Source: Myxococcales bacterium | GTDB taxonomy: Bacteria > Myxococcota_A > Polyangia > Palsa-1104 > JAEUJZ01 | Length of the DNA: 64,000 nt | Reading direction: 5' to 3' | Assembly: GCA_016794365.1 (NCBI GenBank) | Contig: JAEUKB010000050.1 | Span: 1-64,000 of the forward strand | In this document: positions 9,031-18,038 of the stretch, piece by piece | How positions within the stretch are numbered: the stretch's first letter is position 1 | How the letters are laid out: each line of letters starts with the position of its first letter | Notes under the pieces: model-generated | What the model was told of the DNA's origin: nothing | Databases searched by the model: none | What the model saw: the letters and a program-made list of their open reading frames with translations, nothing else | Translations under genes and position numbers: made by a program

Positions 9031-10002
9031 TTAGCGAGCTGGATACTGAACCACTGGAAGACGCAGATCTGGTTCGAGACCACACCGTCGGGCTTCCATC
9101 ACCGCTTCGATCTCTTCCACCGCGACGGGACGCGTCAGGCTCGATAGGTCGATTCGGCAGCGCTCACACAAAGACAAAAGCTCTGTCAGTAGATCGGGAT
9201 GCGGCGCGACGGCCAGCACCTGCGACTGCGACGACAAGAGCGAATCCAGTACCGCCACACTGACGAGCTGCGCTCCACCTTGCGGCTCGGCGACTAGCTG
9301 CCCCAAAGAGCCACCAAGCGGCTGCGATCGCTCGAGCAGCAGGATCGAGCTGGCGGGCTCGGCCATCCGAATCGCGCGCGCCCGTGCCGCATCACTGCCC
9401 ACCGTTTCGACGATGCAAGCCCCCGCGAGCGGCAGACCTTGCGCCTGTGCCAGCTCGGCCACGCGTCGCCGCGCCGAATCGGGATCAAGCCGCGCATAGT
9501 CATCCGGTTGAAACTGCACCACAAACAATCCCAGAGCCTCTGCAAGGGCCGAAGTGAGTGCCGCGCGAGTTCCCACACCCAAGACAACACAAACGGTCCC
9601 TGGAGCGACTCCAGCGCGAACCAGGCCGGTATACGGAGCCAGGAGGCCATCCGCGAGCGCTGCGTACTGCCACAGCGAATCGGACAGCGGCGACTGACTG
9701 ACAAACGGCGGCACGAGCGGCAGGACATAGCGAGCGGGAACCACTTCATACGCCTGCGGAACCGTCGGACGAGCCCGACGCTGCGGACAGGCAATCACCG
9801 CGCCGCGACGACAGCTTGGACACTCTCCACACGGCAAAATGCGCGGCACGATCACCGCTTGGCCTTGCAAATGCAGCGCCGCAGCGCCCGCATCGACGAC
9901 AAGACCTACGCACTCTGCGCCGGGAAACGCACCGAGCGCTGAGCCACGAACCGAAACCGCTACCTCACCTGGTTCCAACGTCACGGCGGCGGAGGTTTGC
10001 AA
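9031..10002 (-). CDS. Degenerate zinc-type alcohol dehydrogenase-like protein
   Basis: The 323-residue protein keeps the medium-chain dehydrogenase layout. The structural zinc motif is intact ([16 protein letters not shown]-x2-C-x2-C-x7-C), with a quinone-reductase-like hydrophobic core and a Rossmann-like segment. It lacks the catalytic-zinc Cys segment normally found about 35 residues after the start (the Gly-x-Cys-His-Thr-Asp region). The Gly-His-Glu motif that gives the second ligand is replaced by FPGAEC. The dinucleotide loop reads GVGTRA, without the last Gly of GxGxxG. It may therefore be inactive or have another role. Starts are uncertain: a TTG at 10002 is used here, while in-frame ATGs at 10092 and 10128 would overlap the divergent ParA gene. 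Confidence 0.65.
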   Translation of the reverse strand: MQTSAAVTLEPGEVAVSVRGSALGAFPGAECVGLVVDAGAAALHLQGQAVIVPRILPCGECPSCRRGAVIACPQRRARPTVPQAYEVVPARYVLPLVPPFVSQSPLSDSLWQYAALADGLLAPYTGLVRAGVAPGTVCVVLGVGTRAALTSALAEALGLFVVQFQPDDYARLDPDSARRRVAELAQAQGLPLAGACIVETVGSDAARARAIRMAEPASSILLLERSQPLGGSLGQLVAEPQGGAQLVSVAVLDSLLSSQSQVLAVAPHPDLLTELLSLCERCRIDLSSLTRPVAVEEIEAVMEARRCGLEPDLRLPVVQYPAR

Positions 10003-10090
10003 ATTGTCCCCCGCGTTGGCAAGCGGATCTCGGGGTTTTTGCGAGCGTGAAAAATTTGCGAACGACTGCGCCGGGTCGTGTAATCGGCCC

Positions 10091-11065
10091 ATGTATGAAG
10101 CCTGCACGACCTGCGGAGAGCGATTCATCCCGCAGTACGCCTATCAAGTGGCCACGCTTGCGAGCGCACCGGGCGAAGCGCCTCGTCGCCAGTTTTTCTG
10201 TCAGCTGAGCTGTCGTCGCGCAGCCCTCGGGGAAGTCAGCCACGCGGTCCGTCGCGCTCGTCGCATCGCCATCCTGAACCAAAAAGGCGGCACCGGAAAG
10301 ACCACGACGGCCATCAACCTGGCTGCGGGCCTGGCAGAGCGAGGCTTTGAGACGCTGCTCATCGACACCGACGCACAAGGCAACGTCGGAGCCAGCTTGG
10401 GCGTCAAAGGTGAGCGCAGCTTGTATCACGTTCTCGTCGAAGGAACAGAGCCTGCCGAGGTCGCGGTGCCAGTGCGCGGACGGCTTGATGTCATCACCGC
10501 TGATGCGACGCTGGCTGCGGCTGAAGTATGGCTCGCTCGACGAGATCAAGATCGCGACCGTGTGCTGTCGCAGCGAATGGGGATTTCTCACCGTCGCTAT
10601 CAGTACGTGATCTTGGACTGTGCTCCGTCGCTGTCGCTGCTGAACCAAAACGCGCTGACGTACGCCGAAGAAGTGCTGATTCCGGTGTCGTGTGATTACC
10701 TGTCGCTCGTCGGTGTCAAGCAAGTGCTAAAGACGCTCAAAGACATTGAGCGGCACCTCGGTCACTCGGTGCGCATTGCCGGCGTGCTGCCGACGTTCTT
10801 TGACTCACGCATTCGCCTCGCGAGAGAAGCACTGGAGACGCTGCGCGGTCACTTTCGCGAAAAGCTGCTTGAGCCGATTCGTCGCTCGACCCGACTGGCG
10901 GAAGCACCGAGCCACCGTCAGAGCATCTTTGAATACGACGGAGACTCACCCGGTGCGGAAGACTATCGTCGCGTCGTCGATCGCATCACCGGCAAAGAGT
11001 CCGCGCCGCTCAGTACGAGCCGCGAGTCCAGCCCTCAGACCATGGAACCCGCGTCGATCGAATAA
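10091..11065 (+). CDS. ParA-family ATPase with an N-terminal zinc ribbon
   Basis: The 324-residue protein begins with a likely zinc-binding module (C5-T-T-C8, then C37-x3-C41). A ParA domain follows with the deviant Walker A KGGTGKTT at 65-72, the DTDAQGN switch and [11 protein letters not shown]. ParA ATPases form nucleotide-dependent gradients on DNA that position plasmids, chromosomes or protein complexes. The basic stretch around residues 53-58 could contact DNA. The start at 10091 keeps the Cys pair. The next gene, 14 bases downstream with an AAGGAG site, encodes a ribbon-helix-helix-like protein that would be its DNA-binding partner. It is divergent from the dehydrogenase-like gene, with overlapping 5' regions. 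It differs from chromosomal ParA (Soj), which lacks the zinc module. Confidence 0.85.
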   Translation: MYEACTTCGERFIPQYAYQVATLASAPGEAPRRQFFCQLSCRRAALGEVSHAVRRARRIAILNQKGGTGKTTTAINLAAGLAERGFETLLIDTDAQGNVGASLGVKGERSLYHVLVEGTEPAEVAVPVRGRLDVITADATLAAAEVWLARRDQDRDRVLSQRMGISHRRYQYVILDCAPSLSLLNQNALTYAEEVLIPVSCDYLSLVGVKQVLKTLKDIERHLGHSVRIAGVLPTFFDSRIRLAREALETLRGHFREKLLEPIRRSTRLAEAPSHRQSIFEYDGDSPGAEDYRRVVDRITGKESAPLSTSRESSPQTMEPASIE

Positions 11066-11079
11066 GGAGTTCCTCGGTC

Positions 11080-11406
11080 ATGAGCGTCAAACCAAGCGCC
11101 CCGCGCGCGCTGCAAACCGATCCGCTTTCCGTCGATGACATCTTGGCAAACGGCTTCTATCGTCCCGAGCGAGAAAACGAACGGACCGCAGTTCATCAAG
11201 TTCCCGTCGCTGAGCTTCCAGAAAAGAAGCCGCGTCCGACGCACTACAAAGTCGTCTGTATCTCGCTGTACAACGAAGACATTGAGCGACTCGAAGGACT
11301 GGTCAAAGAGCTGAAGCGTCGAGGCTACAGCAAGGCCAACAAGTCGCTGGTGATTCGCGCCGCGCTCGAGCAGCTCGACGTCGAAAAAGTTCCGCGCTTT
11401 CACTAA
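11080..11406 (+). CDS. Ribbon-helix-helix-like DNA-binding partner of ParA
   Basis: A 108-residue protein. Residues 1-45 are polar and probably disordered. The C-terminal half (about 55-103) reads as strand-helix-helix: YKVVCISLYNEDIERLEGL, then a Lys/Arg-rich helix, then KSLVIRAALEQL. That order matches ribbon-helix-helix proteins, including the ParG/CopG type partners of small ParA ATPases. It follows the ParA gene by 14 bases with a strong AAGGAG ribosome site, so they form one transcription unit. I infer that it binds a centromere-like DNA site and stimulates the ATPase. No such site is evident nearby by eye. Confidence 0.7.
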   Translation: MSVKPSAPRALQTDPLSVDDILANGFYRPERENERTAVHQVPVAELPEKKPRPTHYKVVCISLYNEDIERLEGLVKELKRRGYSKANKSLVIRAALEQLDVEKVPRFH

Positions 11407-11430
11407 GCGCAGACGGAAAAAGCATTCATC

Positions 11431-12585
11431 GTGTCTACGCAACGGAAGATTCACGTCGCTGTGCTCTATGGCGGTCGCTCGGGAGAGCACGAAGTTTCCC
11501 TTCAGTCAGCAGCGTCGGTGCTGCGCAACCTGGATCCCGATCGCTTTGTCGCAATTCCCGTCGCCATTGACAAAGAGGGTCGCTGGCATCCCGGCGATGT
11601 CTCACGGATCGATAAGGGCGCGCGACAGCTTCCGGTGTTTCGCGACGAGCCACAGTTTGTGCTGCCGCCCAATCCGTCGCAGCGTGAGGGAACTGAGCTG
11701 ATTCCCATCGAGCGTCCGTCGGGACATGCGCTCGGGTTGCCTGTTCCGACGATTGATGTGGTGTTCCCGGTGCTGCACGGCACGTTCTGCGAAGATGGCA
11801 CGCTGCAAGGTCTGCTGGAGCTGGCCGATGTTCCGTACGTCGGCTGCGGCGTGCTGGCGTCGGCGATTGGCATGGACAAAGAAGTCGCCAAGCGGCTTGC
11901 GGAGCTGGCGGGCATTCCGGTGGTTCCGTATCGGACGGTGCATGGTCGAACGTACGCGAAGCAAGCTGCGTCGCTGCCCGACGAGATTGCCCGGACGCTC
12001 GGGTATCCGTGCTTCGTCAAGCCGTCAGGCTCGGGCAGCAGCGTCGGTGTCCATAAGGTCAAAAAGCCCGAGGATCTCGACGCAGCGATCCGCGACGCGC
12101 TGCGCTTTGATCGCAAAGTGCTCATCGAGCAAGCGATTGATGCGCGCGAGATCGAGGTCGCGGTGCTGGAAAACAGCGATCCGTCGGGCGAGCCACTGTG
12201 CAGCATCGCGGGTGAGATCAATCCTCGTCACGAGTTTTATTCGTATCAGGCCAAGTATCTCGACGAAAACGGCGCGGCACTGCTGATTCCCGCACCGATC
12301 AGCGACGAGCAGCTTCGTGAAGTTCAGAAGTGGTCCGCGCTGGCATTTTCGACGCTCGAGTGCGAAGGCATGGCGCGCGTGGACTTCTTCCTCGATCGCA
12401 AGAGCGGTCGGTTCTACTTCAACGAGGTCAACACGATTCCCGGCTTCACCTCGATCAGCATGTATCCGAAGCTGTGGGCAGCGACGGGCATCGATTATCA
12501 AGCGCTGCTCAGTCGGCTGATTGATCTGGCGCTGCGACGAGGAAAAGAGAAAAAAGCCTTGATCCACGACTTTCAGTCCATCTAG
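11431..12585 (+). CDS. ddl: D-alanine--D-alanine ligase
   Basis: The 384-residue ATP-grasp enzyme joins two D-Ala residues for the peptidoglycan precursor. The N-terminal signature VLYGGRSGEHEVSLQSA opens the protein. Also visible are the central PVLHGTFCEDGTLQGLLE, the ATP-binding FVKPSGSGSSVGV loop, and the C-terminal metal-binding motif FYFNEVNTIPGFT. It starts with GTG at 11431, which keeps the normal N-terminus. It lies 25 bases downstream of the RHH gene and 9 bases upstream of the M28 peptidase gene. Length is slightly above the E. coli enzymes, owing to an insert near residues 50-100, which fits the VanA-like or long Ddl subgroup. Confidence 0.95.
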   Translation: MSTQRKIHVAVLYGGRSGEHEVSLQSAASVLRNLDPDRFVAIPVAIDKEGRWHPGDVSRIDKGARQLPVFRDEPQFVLPPNPSQREGTELIPIERPSGHALGLPVPTIDVVFPVLHGTFCEDGTLQGLLELADVPYVGCGVLASAIGMDKEVAKRLAELAGIPVVPYRTVHGRTYAKQAASLPDEIARTLGYPCFVKPSGSGSSVGVHKVKKPEDLDAAIRDALRFDRKVLIEQAIDAREIEVAVLENSDPSGEPLCSIAGEINPRHEFYSYQAKYLDENGAALLIPAPISDEQLREVQKWSALAFSTLECEGMARVDFFLDRKSGRFYFNEVNTIPGFTSISMYPKLWAATGIDYQALLSRLIDLALRRGKEKKALIHDFQSI

Positions 12586-12594
12586 CGAGCAGAC

Positions 12595-14322
12595 ATGACG
12601 CCGACGCGGAGCCCTTCGTTTCTGCACTACGCGCTGGCGCTGTCTGCGACGGGACTTCTCGCGCTGCTGGTGCTGATTCATCATCCACCGCCGAAGCCGC
12701 AGCCGATCGATCGCAGTCCGACGCTGTTTTCCGCCCATCGAGCCCGAGTAGACATCGCAGCACTGACGGCGTTTGGACCTCGTCCCGTCGGAATCAACGG
12801 TCAGCCCCATCCGTCGTCGCATCAGCAAGCGCGCGACTACGTGATGCAGCGTCTGCGCGAACTGGGTCTATCGCCAGAGCTACAGACGGGCCAGGCTTGT
12901 CATCGCAGTCGCTGTGCGCAGGTCGAAAACATCGTTGCGCGACGAGCAGCCTCCGAACAAGCCGATCAACGAGAGCCGCTGGTGCTTCTGTCTCACTATG
13001 ACTCGGTCGCAAGTGGTCCCGGTGCAGGCGACGCAGCGTCGGGAGTCGCAACCATCTTGGAAGTGATTCGCGCGCTAAATGTAAAGGCCAGCTGGCAGCG
13101 TCCGCTCGTGGTGGTCATCGACGATGGAGAAGAAGCGGGACTGCTCGGAGCCAGGCTGCTGCCGTCGCATCGGTTTCTTCAACGCGTCGCTGCGGTGCTT
13201 AATCACGAAGCCCGAGGAACCGGCGGACAGACCGCGATGTTTGAGTCGAGTCGTCACAGCCTGTGGCTCGTCGAAGCCTACGCACAGTCCGTCGAGCGTC
13301 CAGTTGCCGCTTCGGCCATTTATCCGCTCTACAAGCTGCTGCCAAACGATACCGATCTGACGGTGCTGCAAGCGGCGGGCTGGCGCGGTCTGAACTTTGC
13401 GTTCGCCGAAAACGCGCACCAGTATCACACGGCGCAAGACTCGCTGGATTTTCTGGACCTCGGCAGCGTTCAGCACATGGGCGATCAGTCGCTGGCGACG
13501 GCGCGAGCGATTCTCGCACGGGACACGATCCCGTCGGACGATAGCGACGGCGTCTGGTTCGAGCTGTTCACACGTCGCTTGGTGCTATATCGATCGTCGC
13601 TGGCCATCGGACTGGCGGTGCTGCAAGCGCTGCTGTGGCTGAGCGCGGTGTTTCTGCTCGTACGAAGGCAGCCGGGACTCACGTTGAGGCTCTTGCTGAT
13701 AGGCATTGTTCGCTGGGTGCTGGTGCTGCTTCTCGCTGGTGCCGTCGGATTCGTCGTGAGCAAGCTGATTTTGGCGCTCTCGCTGACACCGCGTCCGTGG
13801 CATCGGCAGCCGCTGCCGACGTGGCTGGCTCTCTCGACGCTGACCGTCTGTGTGACCAGCTTGGGTCAGCTGCTCGCGTGTCGATGGTCGCCGCCGTCGT
13901 CGCTTCCAACGCTGTGGGGACAGAGCCTTGGTACGCTTTTGCCGTGGACGATTCTGTCGATGCTCGTCGCTGTGAAAGTGACCGATGCGAGCTATCTGTT
14001 TACGCTGCCCGCGCTTTTCGCAAGCGGTGCGCTGCTGCTCGGTTTGTGGCGCGTGCAGAGCGATTCTCAGACGGTGCCAGCGCTTGTCATCGCGATCGCG
14101 ATCATGGCTGCGACGATGCTCATCTGGCTGCCGCTGATTCGCGTGCTGTTTGTGCTGGCCGGTGCCAACGTGTACTTCGCGGTCACGATTCCGTGGGCCA
14201 TCTTGATCTCGCTGGCGGATCCACTTCACCGACTGTTTCCGATGCGGCTGCGCGCGCTTATGCCGCCTGTTCTGGCAGTACTCGGAGGAACCGCGATTGT
14301 CGTCGCTGTGATCTCACGGTAG
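12595..14322 (+). CDS. Membrane-bound M28-family metallopeptidase
   Basis: The 575-residue protein has one N-terminal membrane segment (about 10-28) and a periplasmic M28 peptidase domain to about residue 310. About seven hydrophobic segments follow in the C-terminal half. Zinc-site motifs of M28 are visible: SHYDSVASGPGAGD, DDGEEAGLLGA, NHEARGTGGQ and HQYHTAQDSLDFLD. M28 enzymes are usually aminopeptidases. The architecture, with a peptidase followed by a polytopic domain, resembles the yeast vacuolar protease Pff1 type. Substrate unknown. It sits 9 bases after ddl, so the two may be co-transcribed, but a role in cell-wall turnover is only a guess. Confidence 0.85.
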   Translation: MTPTRSPSFLHYALALSATGLLALLVLIHHPPPKPQPIDRSPTLFSAHRARVDIAALTAFGPRPVGINGQPHPSSHQQARDYVMQRLRELGLSPELQTGQACHRSRCAQVENIVARRAASEQADQREPLVLLSHYDSVASGPGAGDAASGVATILEVIRALNVKASWQRPLVVVIDDGEEAGLLGARLLPSHRFLQRVAAVLNHEARGTGGQTAMFESSRHSLWLVEAYAQSVERPVAASAIYPLYKLLPNDTDLTVLQAAGWRGLNFAFAENAHQYHTAQDSLDFLDLGSVQHMGDQSLATARAILARDTIPSDDSDGVWFELFTRRLVLYRSSLAIGLAVLQALLWLSAVFLLVRRQPGLTLRLLLIGIVRWVLVLLLAGAVGFVVSKLILALSLTPRPWHRQPLPTWLALSTLTVCVTSLGQLLACRWSPPSSLPTLWGQSLGTLLPWTILSMLVAVKVTDASYLFTLPALFASGALLLGLWRVQSDSQTVPALVIAIAIMAATMLIWLPLIRVLFVLAGANVYFAVTIPWAILISLADPLHRLFPMRLRALMPPVLAVLGGTAIVVAVISR

Positions 14323-14392
14323 CGACAGTCGAAGGTCATTTGACAATGCCTCGCGCGGCCCAAAAAATGGCAACGAGGCTGATGAGAGCGCG

Positions 14393-14974
14393 ATGTCTGA
14401 AGCAGAGGGTTTGAGCAAATCGAAGAATCCGATCGGAACAGCCAGCGACGAGCCCAAGCCGCTTGCGCTCTTGCCAATTGGCAAAAATCCGTCGAGTAGG
14501 CGTCGAAAAAGCGGCGCCAGCGAGCACCTGATCACCCTCAAGGCCATGGTCGATGGGGCTGGGACGACGCCACGCGCGGTGCGCTTTTATGAAGCCGAAA
14601 AGCTGATCTCGGCAGCGCAGCGCTCGACGGGCGGACATCGTCTGTTCGAGGCGGGCGAGCTGGACAAGCTCAAGCTCGTCATCGATCTGCGAGCGTGTGG
14701 TTTTTCCATCGAAGAAATTCGCGAGCTGCTCGCTGCGCGTCAGACCAGCCCGTCGCGGGAATCGGCCCTGGCGCTCCAGGCACTGCTCGCGCAGCACATC
14801 GACGGACTCAAGCGAAAGCTTCAGCTGATGACCGAGCTGGATCGCGAGTTTCAGAGCGCGATCGTGACGCTCGATCGCTGTGCCACCTGCGACGATCCGC
14901 GCGGCAAAGAAGCCTGTCAGACGTGCGACGTGCTGATCAGTCGAACCGCGCCGCGCTGCATTCGCTTTCTGTAG
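14393..14974 (+). CDS. MerR-family transcriptional regulator with C-terminal Cys cluster
   Basis: The 193-residue protein has a 45-residue basic leader. A MerR winged-helix domain follows (about 50-118), with the signature PRAVRFYEAEKLI, STGGHRLFE and GFSIEEIRELL. A long dimerisation helix comes next, and the C-terminus carries Cys 163, 166, 175, 178 and 189. MerR proteins unwind over-long promoter spacers when the C-terminal domain binds its ligand. Clustered Cys suggest metal or thiol sensing, but the exact spacing (C-x2-C-x8-C-x2-C) does not match the SoxR or CueR motifs I know. No obvious target operon stands next to it. The downstream gene converges. Confidence 0.82.
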   Translation: MSEAEGLSKSKNPIGTASDEPKPLALLPIGKNPSSRRRKSGASEHLITLKAMVDGAGTTPRAVRFYEAEKLISAAQRSTGGHRLFEAGELDKLKLVIDLRACGFSIEEIRELLAARQTSPSRESALALQALLAQHIDGLKRKLQLMTELDREFQSAIVTLDRCATCDDPRGKEACQTCDVLISRTAPRCIRFL

Positions 14975-14986
14975 CCTGCGTCGTCG

Positions 14987-15829
14987 CTACGGCAGCACTT
15001 GCTCTTCGGGAATCGTCACCATCTCAACGAAGCGAGGATGCGCGCGTAAGCGATCAAAGTCGCTCATTCGGTACATCGACGCACGCAGCGAGCTACCTTC
15101 GCGCGCTCCATGATGCCAGGTATCGCGACGCGCAGCTTCCATCAAACGAACCAGCGCAAGGCGCGTTTCTCCGACGGAGAGATGATAGTAAATCACCGCC
15201 AGATCGATGCCGTCGCCTTGTAGTTCGATCGCGGACAGCTTGGCAAACTCACTGCGCGCCTCGACAAGCTCACCTCGCTCGGCCAGCATCGCCGCCATCC
15301 CAAGCTGCACTTCTCGATTGAAGCGACTGCGCTGAAGCTGCGCTTCTCGATATGCCGACAGCACACGCTCGGCAAATGCCACGTCGAGCTGTCCGGTAAA
15401 GCCGCGAATCGCCAAGAACACGTTATGAAGCAGCAGCGCCCGAAGCTGAATCGCTGCCGCCTGCTCGCCACCGCGATCGGCTCGCAGCTTGAGCTGATCG
15501 TCGATGAGCTGAAGCTGCTGAAGCTGTCCCTCGACGTAGGCAATGCGCACAAAGTGTCGTCGCGGCTGCGGTCCGCGCAGCGGTCCGTGGAGCAGCTCTC
15601 GATAAGCCAGCGCCCGCGCTTTGCGCACCTGAACCAGCGCTTCGCGGAGGTTGTAGCGACGGATTTCCGTCATTCCAGCGCCGTACAGACGACGGATTTC
15701 CCCGCCAAGACCCGCTTCGAGCAGTGACTCTGGCGTCGCCGCACTGACTTCCGCAAGCTGATCGGTAGCGACCATCAGCGCCGGAGCCGACAGCCAGAGC
15801 TGAGCCAAAAAGACCGCTGCGATCGCCAC
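14987..15829 (-). CDS. Hypothetical membrane-anchored helical protein
   Basis: A 280-residue protein. From the GTG at 15829 it begins with a hydrophobic segment (VAIAAVFLAQLWLSAPALMV) and continues as an almost wholly helical domain. Paired helices of TPR-like spacing (ALVQVRKARALAYREL, AMLAERGELVEARSEFAKL) run to the end. No enzyme motif seen. The GTG lies only two bases after the stop of the upstream nitrilase gene and has a GGAG about 8 bases before it, so the two genes are coupled. An earlier in-frame start inside the nitrilase gene would add a basic leader and is less likely. Confidence 0.7.
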   Translation of the reverse strand: MAIAAVFLAQLWLSAPALMVATDQLAEVSAATPESLLEAGLGGEIRRLYGAGMTEIRRYNLREALVQVRKARALAYRELLHGPLRGPQPRRHFVRIAYVEGQLQQLQLIDDQLKLRADRGGEQAAAIQLRALLLHNVFLAIRGFTGQLDVAFAERVLSAYREAQLQRSRFNREVQLGMAAMLAERGELVEARSEFAKLSAIELQGDGIDLAVIYYHLSVGETRLALVRLMEAARRDTWHHGAREGSSLRASMYRMSDFDRLRAHPRFVEMVTIPEEQVLP

Positions 15830-15831
15830 GC

Positions 15832-16689
15832 TTACGGCTCCACGCCAATCCGACGGTGAGACAGCGCTGGAAGATCCGTCCGAACCTTTTGCAGCGACGC
15901 AAAGTCTAGCTCTGCCACGGCGACAGATTCTCCGTCGGGACACTCACAGAGCACGGTTCCCCACGGATCGACGATCAGGCTGTGTCCGTAGGTGAAGCGC
16001 GTCGGGCTGTGTCGTCCTTGCTGCGCTGCCGCAATCACAAAGCACTGGTTTTCAATCGCGCGCGCTCGCAAAAGAACGTGCCAGTGATCCTTGCCGGTAT
16101 GCAGCGTAAAGGCCGCAGGAATCGACAGAAGCTGGGCTCCAGCAGCGACGAGACGACGATACAGCTCAGGAAAGCGCACATCGTAACAGACGGACAGTCC
16201 GAGTCCGCCCCACGGTGTCGCGCTGACGATCGCTTGATCGATATCGCCGTATTCGACGGAAGCGGACTCTCTCAAGCTGGTGTTTGCGTGCGCGAAGTGA
16301 ACGTCGAACAGATGAATTTTGCGATACACGGCAGCAATTCCACCGTCGGGAAGAACGTGAACGCTGCTGTTAAAGACGCGATCTTTGGTTCGTCCCGCTT
16401 CGGGAAGTCCACCGAGGACCAGGTGAACGCCCAGTCGCTTGGCGAGATCGCTCATCTCGTCGATGATTTTGCCCGAACCGCGCAGAACACCGTCTGACGA
16501 TGCAAACTGAACCGCCCAGGAAAACTTTTCGTGTTCATCCGCTGAAAGCAGCGCAAAGTTTTCGGGCAGTGCAATCAGTTCGGCACCGCGCGACTTGGCT
16601 CGCTCACACAGCGCAGCGACGCGAGACAGGTTATGTGCCACATCGGCGGACGAACAGAGCTGAACCACAGCGGCTTTTAGGACCGACAT
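15832..16689 (-). CDS. Carbon-nitrogen hydrolase, Nit1/deaminated-glutathione-amidase type
   Basis: The 285-residue protein has the nitrilase-superfamily triad: Glu 43 (ALPENFALL), Lys 124 (YRKIHLFDV) and Cys 168 (VCYDVRFPELY). The motif pattern is closest to the Nit branch that hydrolyses deaminated glutathione, a side product of transaminases. Omega-amidase activity is the alternative. The start at 16689 gives the usual N-terminus of the family (MSVLKAAVVQ). An upstream extension has no family similarity. The gene is divergent from hrcA with only 43 bases between start codons, and its stop is two bases from the next gene's start. Confidence 0.88.
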   Translation of the reverse strand: MSVLKAAVVQLCSSADVAHNLSRVAALCERAKSRGAELIALPENFALLSADEHEKFSWAVQFASSDGVLRGSGKIIDEMSDLAKRLGVHLVLGGLPEAGRTKDRVFNSSVHVLPDGGIAAVYRKIHLFDVHFAHANTSLRESASVEYGDIDQAIVSATPWGGLGLSVCYDVRFPELYRRLVAAGAQLLSIPAAFTLHTGKDHWHVLLRARAIENQCFVIAAAQQGRHSPTRFTYGHSLIVDPWGTVLCECPDGESVAVAELDFASLQKVRTDLPALSHRRIGVEP

Positions 16690-16732
16690 CTCCCGCAGTA
16701 TACTGCTTGTCGAGGAACCATCGTCTTTACCG

Positions 16733-17773
16733 ATGCTGGAACTGAACAATCGCGCCCGAAAAATCCTGTCGGCGATCACGCAGGAATACCTGACCACCGG
16801 AGAAGCCGTCGGCTCTCGCACGGTGACGCGTCGCTATGGCGTGGACTTGTCCCCGGCGAGCGTCCGCAACGTGATGAGCGATCTGGAAGAGCTGGGACTG
16901 ATTCGTCAGCCTCACGCTTCCGCCGGTCGTGTACCCACCGACTTGGGTCTGCGCTTCTTCGTCGATTCCCTGCTTAAGATTCGTCAGCTGTCACCGCGTG
17001 ATCGCGAAGAGCTGGCCAGTCACTACAACTTCTCGACGGGAGAAGTGGACGCCGTGCTGCGTGAAACCAGCAAAGTGCTGTCCGATTTGTCGTCGCACAC
17101 CGTCGTTCTGATGACGCCGCGCGTGGACCTGGATGTGCTCAAACACATCGAGTTTGTTCGCGTCAAAGACAATGCCGTCCTGGCGGTGATCGTCAACACG
17201 TCGGGGCGCGTTTATAACAAGCTGCTCACGCTCGACGATCCGATTCGCAGCGATTACCTCGAGCGGATGACCAACTATCTGAACACGCTGCTCGACGGAA
17301 AGACGCTTTCGGATGTGCGATCGCTGGTTGCCCAAGAGCTGGCCGCTGAGCGTACGCGCTACGACGAGCTGGCCCAGCGTGCGCTGCGAATGTCCGCCCA
17401 AGCGCTGCCGTCACAGCCACCATCGGTGATCGTTGCGGGACAAGCGAACCTGCTGTCGCATCTCCTGACCGAAGAAGAACCACCGACGCCAGAGCGACTC
17501 AAAGCGCTGTTTCGGACGCTCGAAGATCATCGGCTGCTGCTGCGACTGCTCGAACAGACCGAGTCCGCCCACGGCATTCAAGTCTTCATCGGCGCAGAGA
17601 CTTCCGTTCCCGAGTTTTCCGACAAAACCGTCGTCGCTGCCAGCTACGGATCGAACGAACATCCGCTCGGAGCGCTCGGGGTGATCGGTCCCACCCGAAT
17701 GAACTACTCACGAGTGATTGCGCTCGTGGACTTTACCGCGCAGCTCCTGTCCGAGGTGGTTCGTCAGCGCTAG
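16733..17773 (+). CDS. hrcA: Heat-inducible transcription repressor
   Basis: The 346-residue protein matches HrcA. The N-terminal winged helix includes TGEAVGSRTV and SPASVRNVMSDLEELGLI, the conserved HASAGRVPTDLGLRFFVD follows, and the C-terminal GAF-like dimerisation region ends with PTRMNYSRVI. HrcA represses chaperone operons by binding CIRCE inverted repeats and needs GroE to fold. It heads the hrcA-grpE-dnaJ-recA run here. I could not find a CIRCE element (TTAGCACTC and its complement nine bases apart) in front of hrcA or grpE, so its targets probably lie elsewhere. Confidence 0.95.
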   Translation: MLELNNRARKILSAITQEYLTTGEAVGSRTVTRRYGVDLSPASVRNVMSDLEELGLIRQPHASAGRVPTDLGLRFFVDSLLKIRQLSPRDREELASHYNFSTGEVDAVLRETSKVLSDLSSHTVVLMTPRVDLDVLKHIEFVRVKDNAVLAVIVNTSGRVYNKLLTLDDPIRSDYLERMTNYLNTLLDGKTLSDVRSLVAQELAAERTRYDELAQRALRMSAQALPSQPPSVIVAGQANLLSHLLTEEEPPTPERLKALFRTLEDHRLLLRLLEQTESAHGIQVFIGAETSVPEFSDKTVVAASYGSNEHPLGALGVIGPTRMNYSRVIALVDFTAQLLSEVVRQR

Positions 17774-18038
17774 CATCCGTCGCTGTCACAGGATTTTTGG
17801 CCAGCGCATGACTGCCGACACAAAAGCGGTCCAACCAGCGCATGATTCAGACGATGAAGTCGCCCTTCGCGCGGGTTTTGCGTATGATTTCAGCCACTTG
17901 TAAGCCGCTTACGAGCCCATCGCTCGCTCGCTTGGTCCGTCTGCTACGCGATAGGCAGCACCAATTTCCGGCTTGCGGCGCGATGACACGATAGTTACGT
18001 CGAAAGATATCTACTTTGTCCGAAGGAGAGACACGAAC

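Noticed and set aside
17774..18038. CIRCE operator sought before grpE
   Set aside because: No pair of TTAGCACTC-like inverted arms is present.
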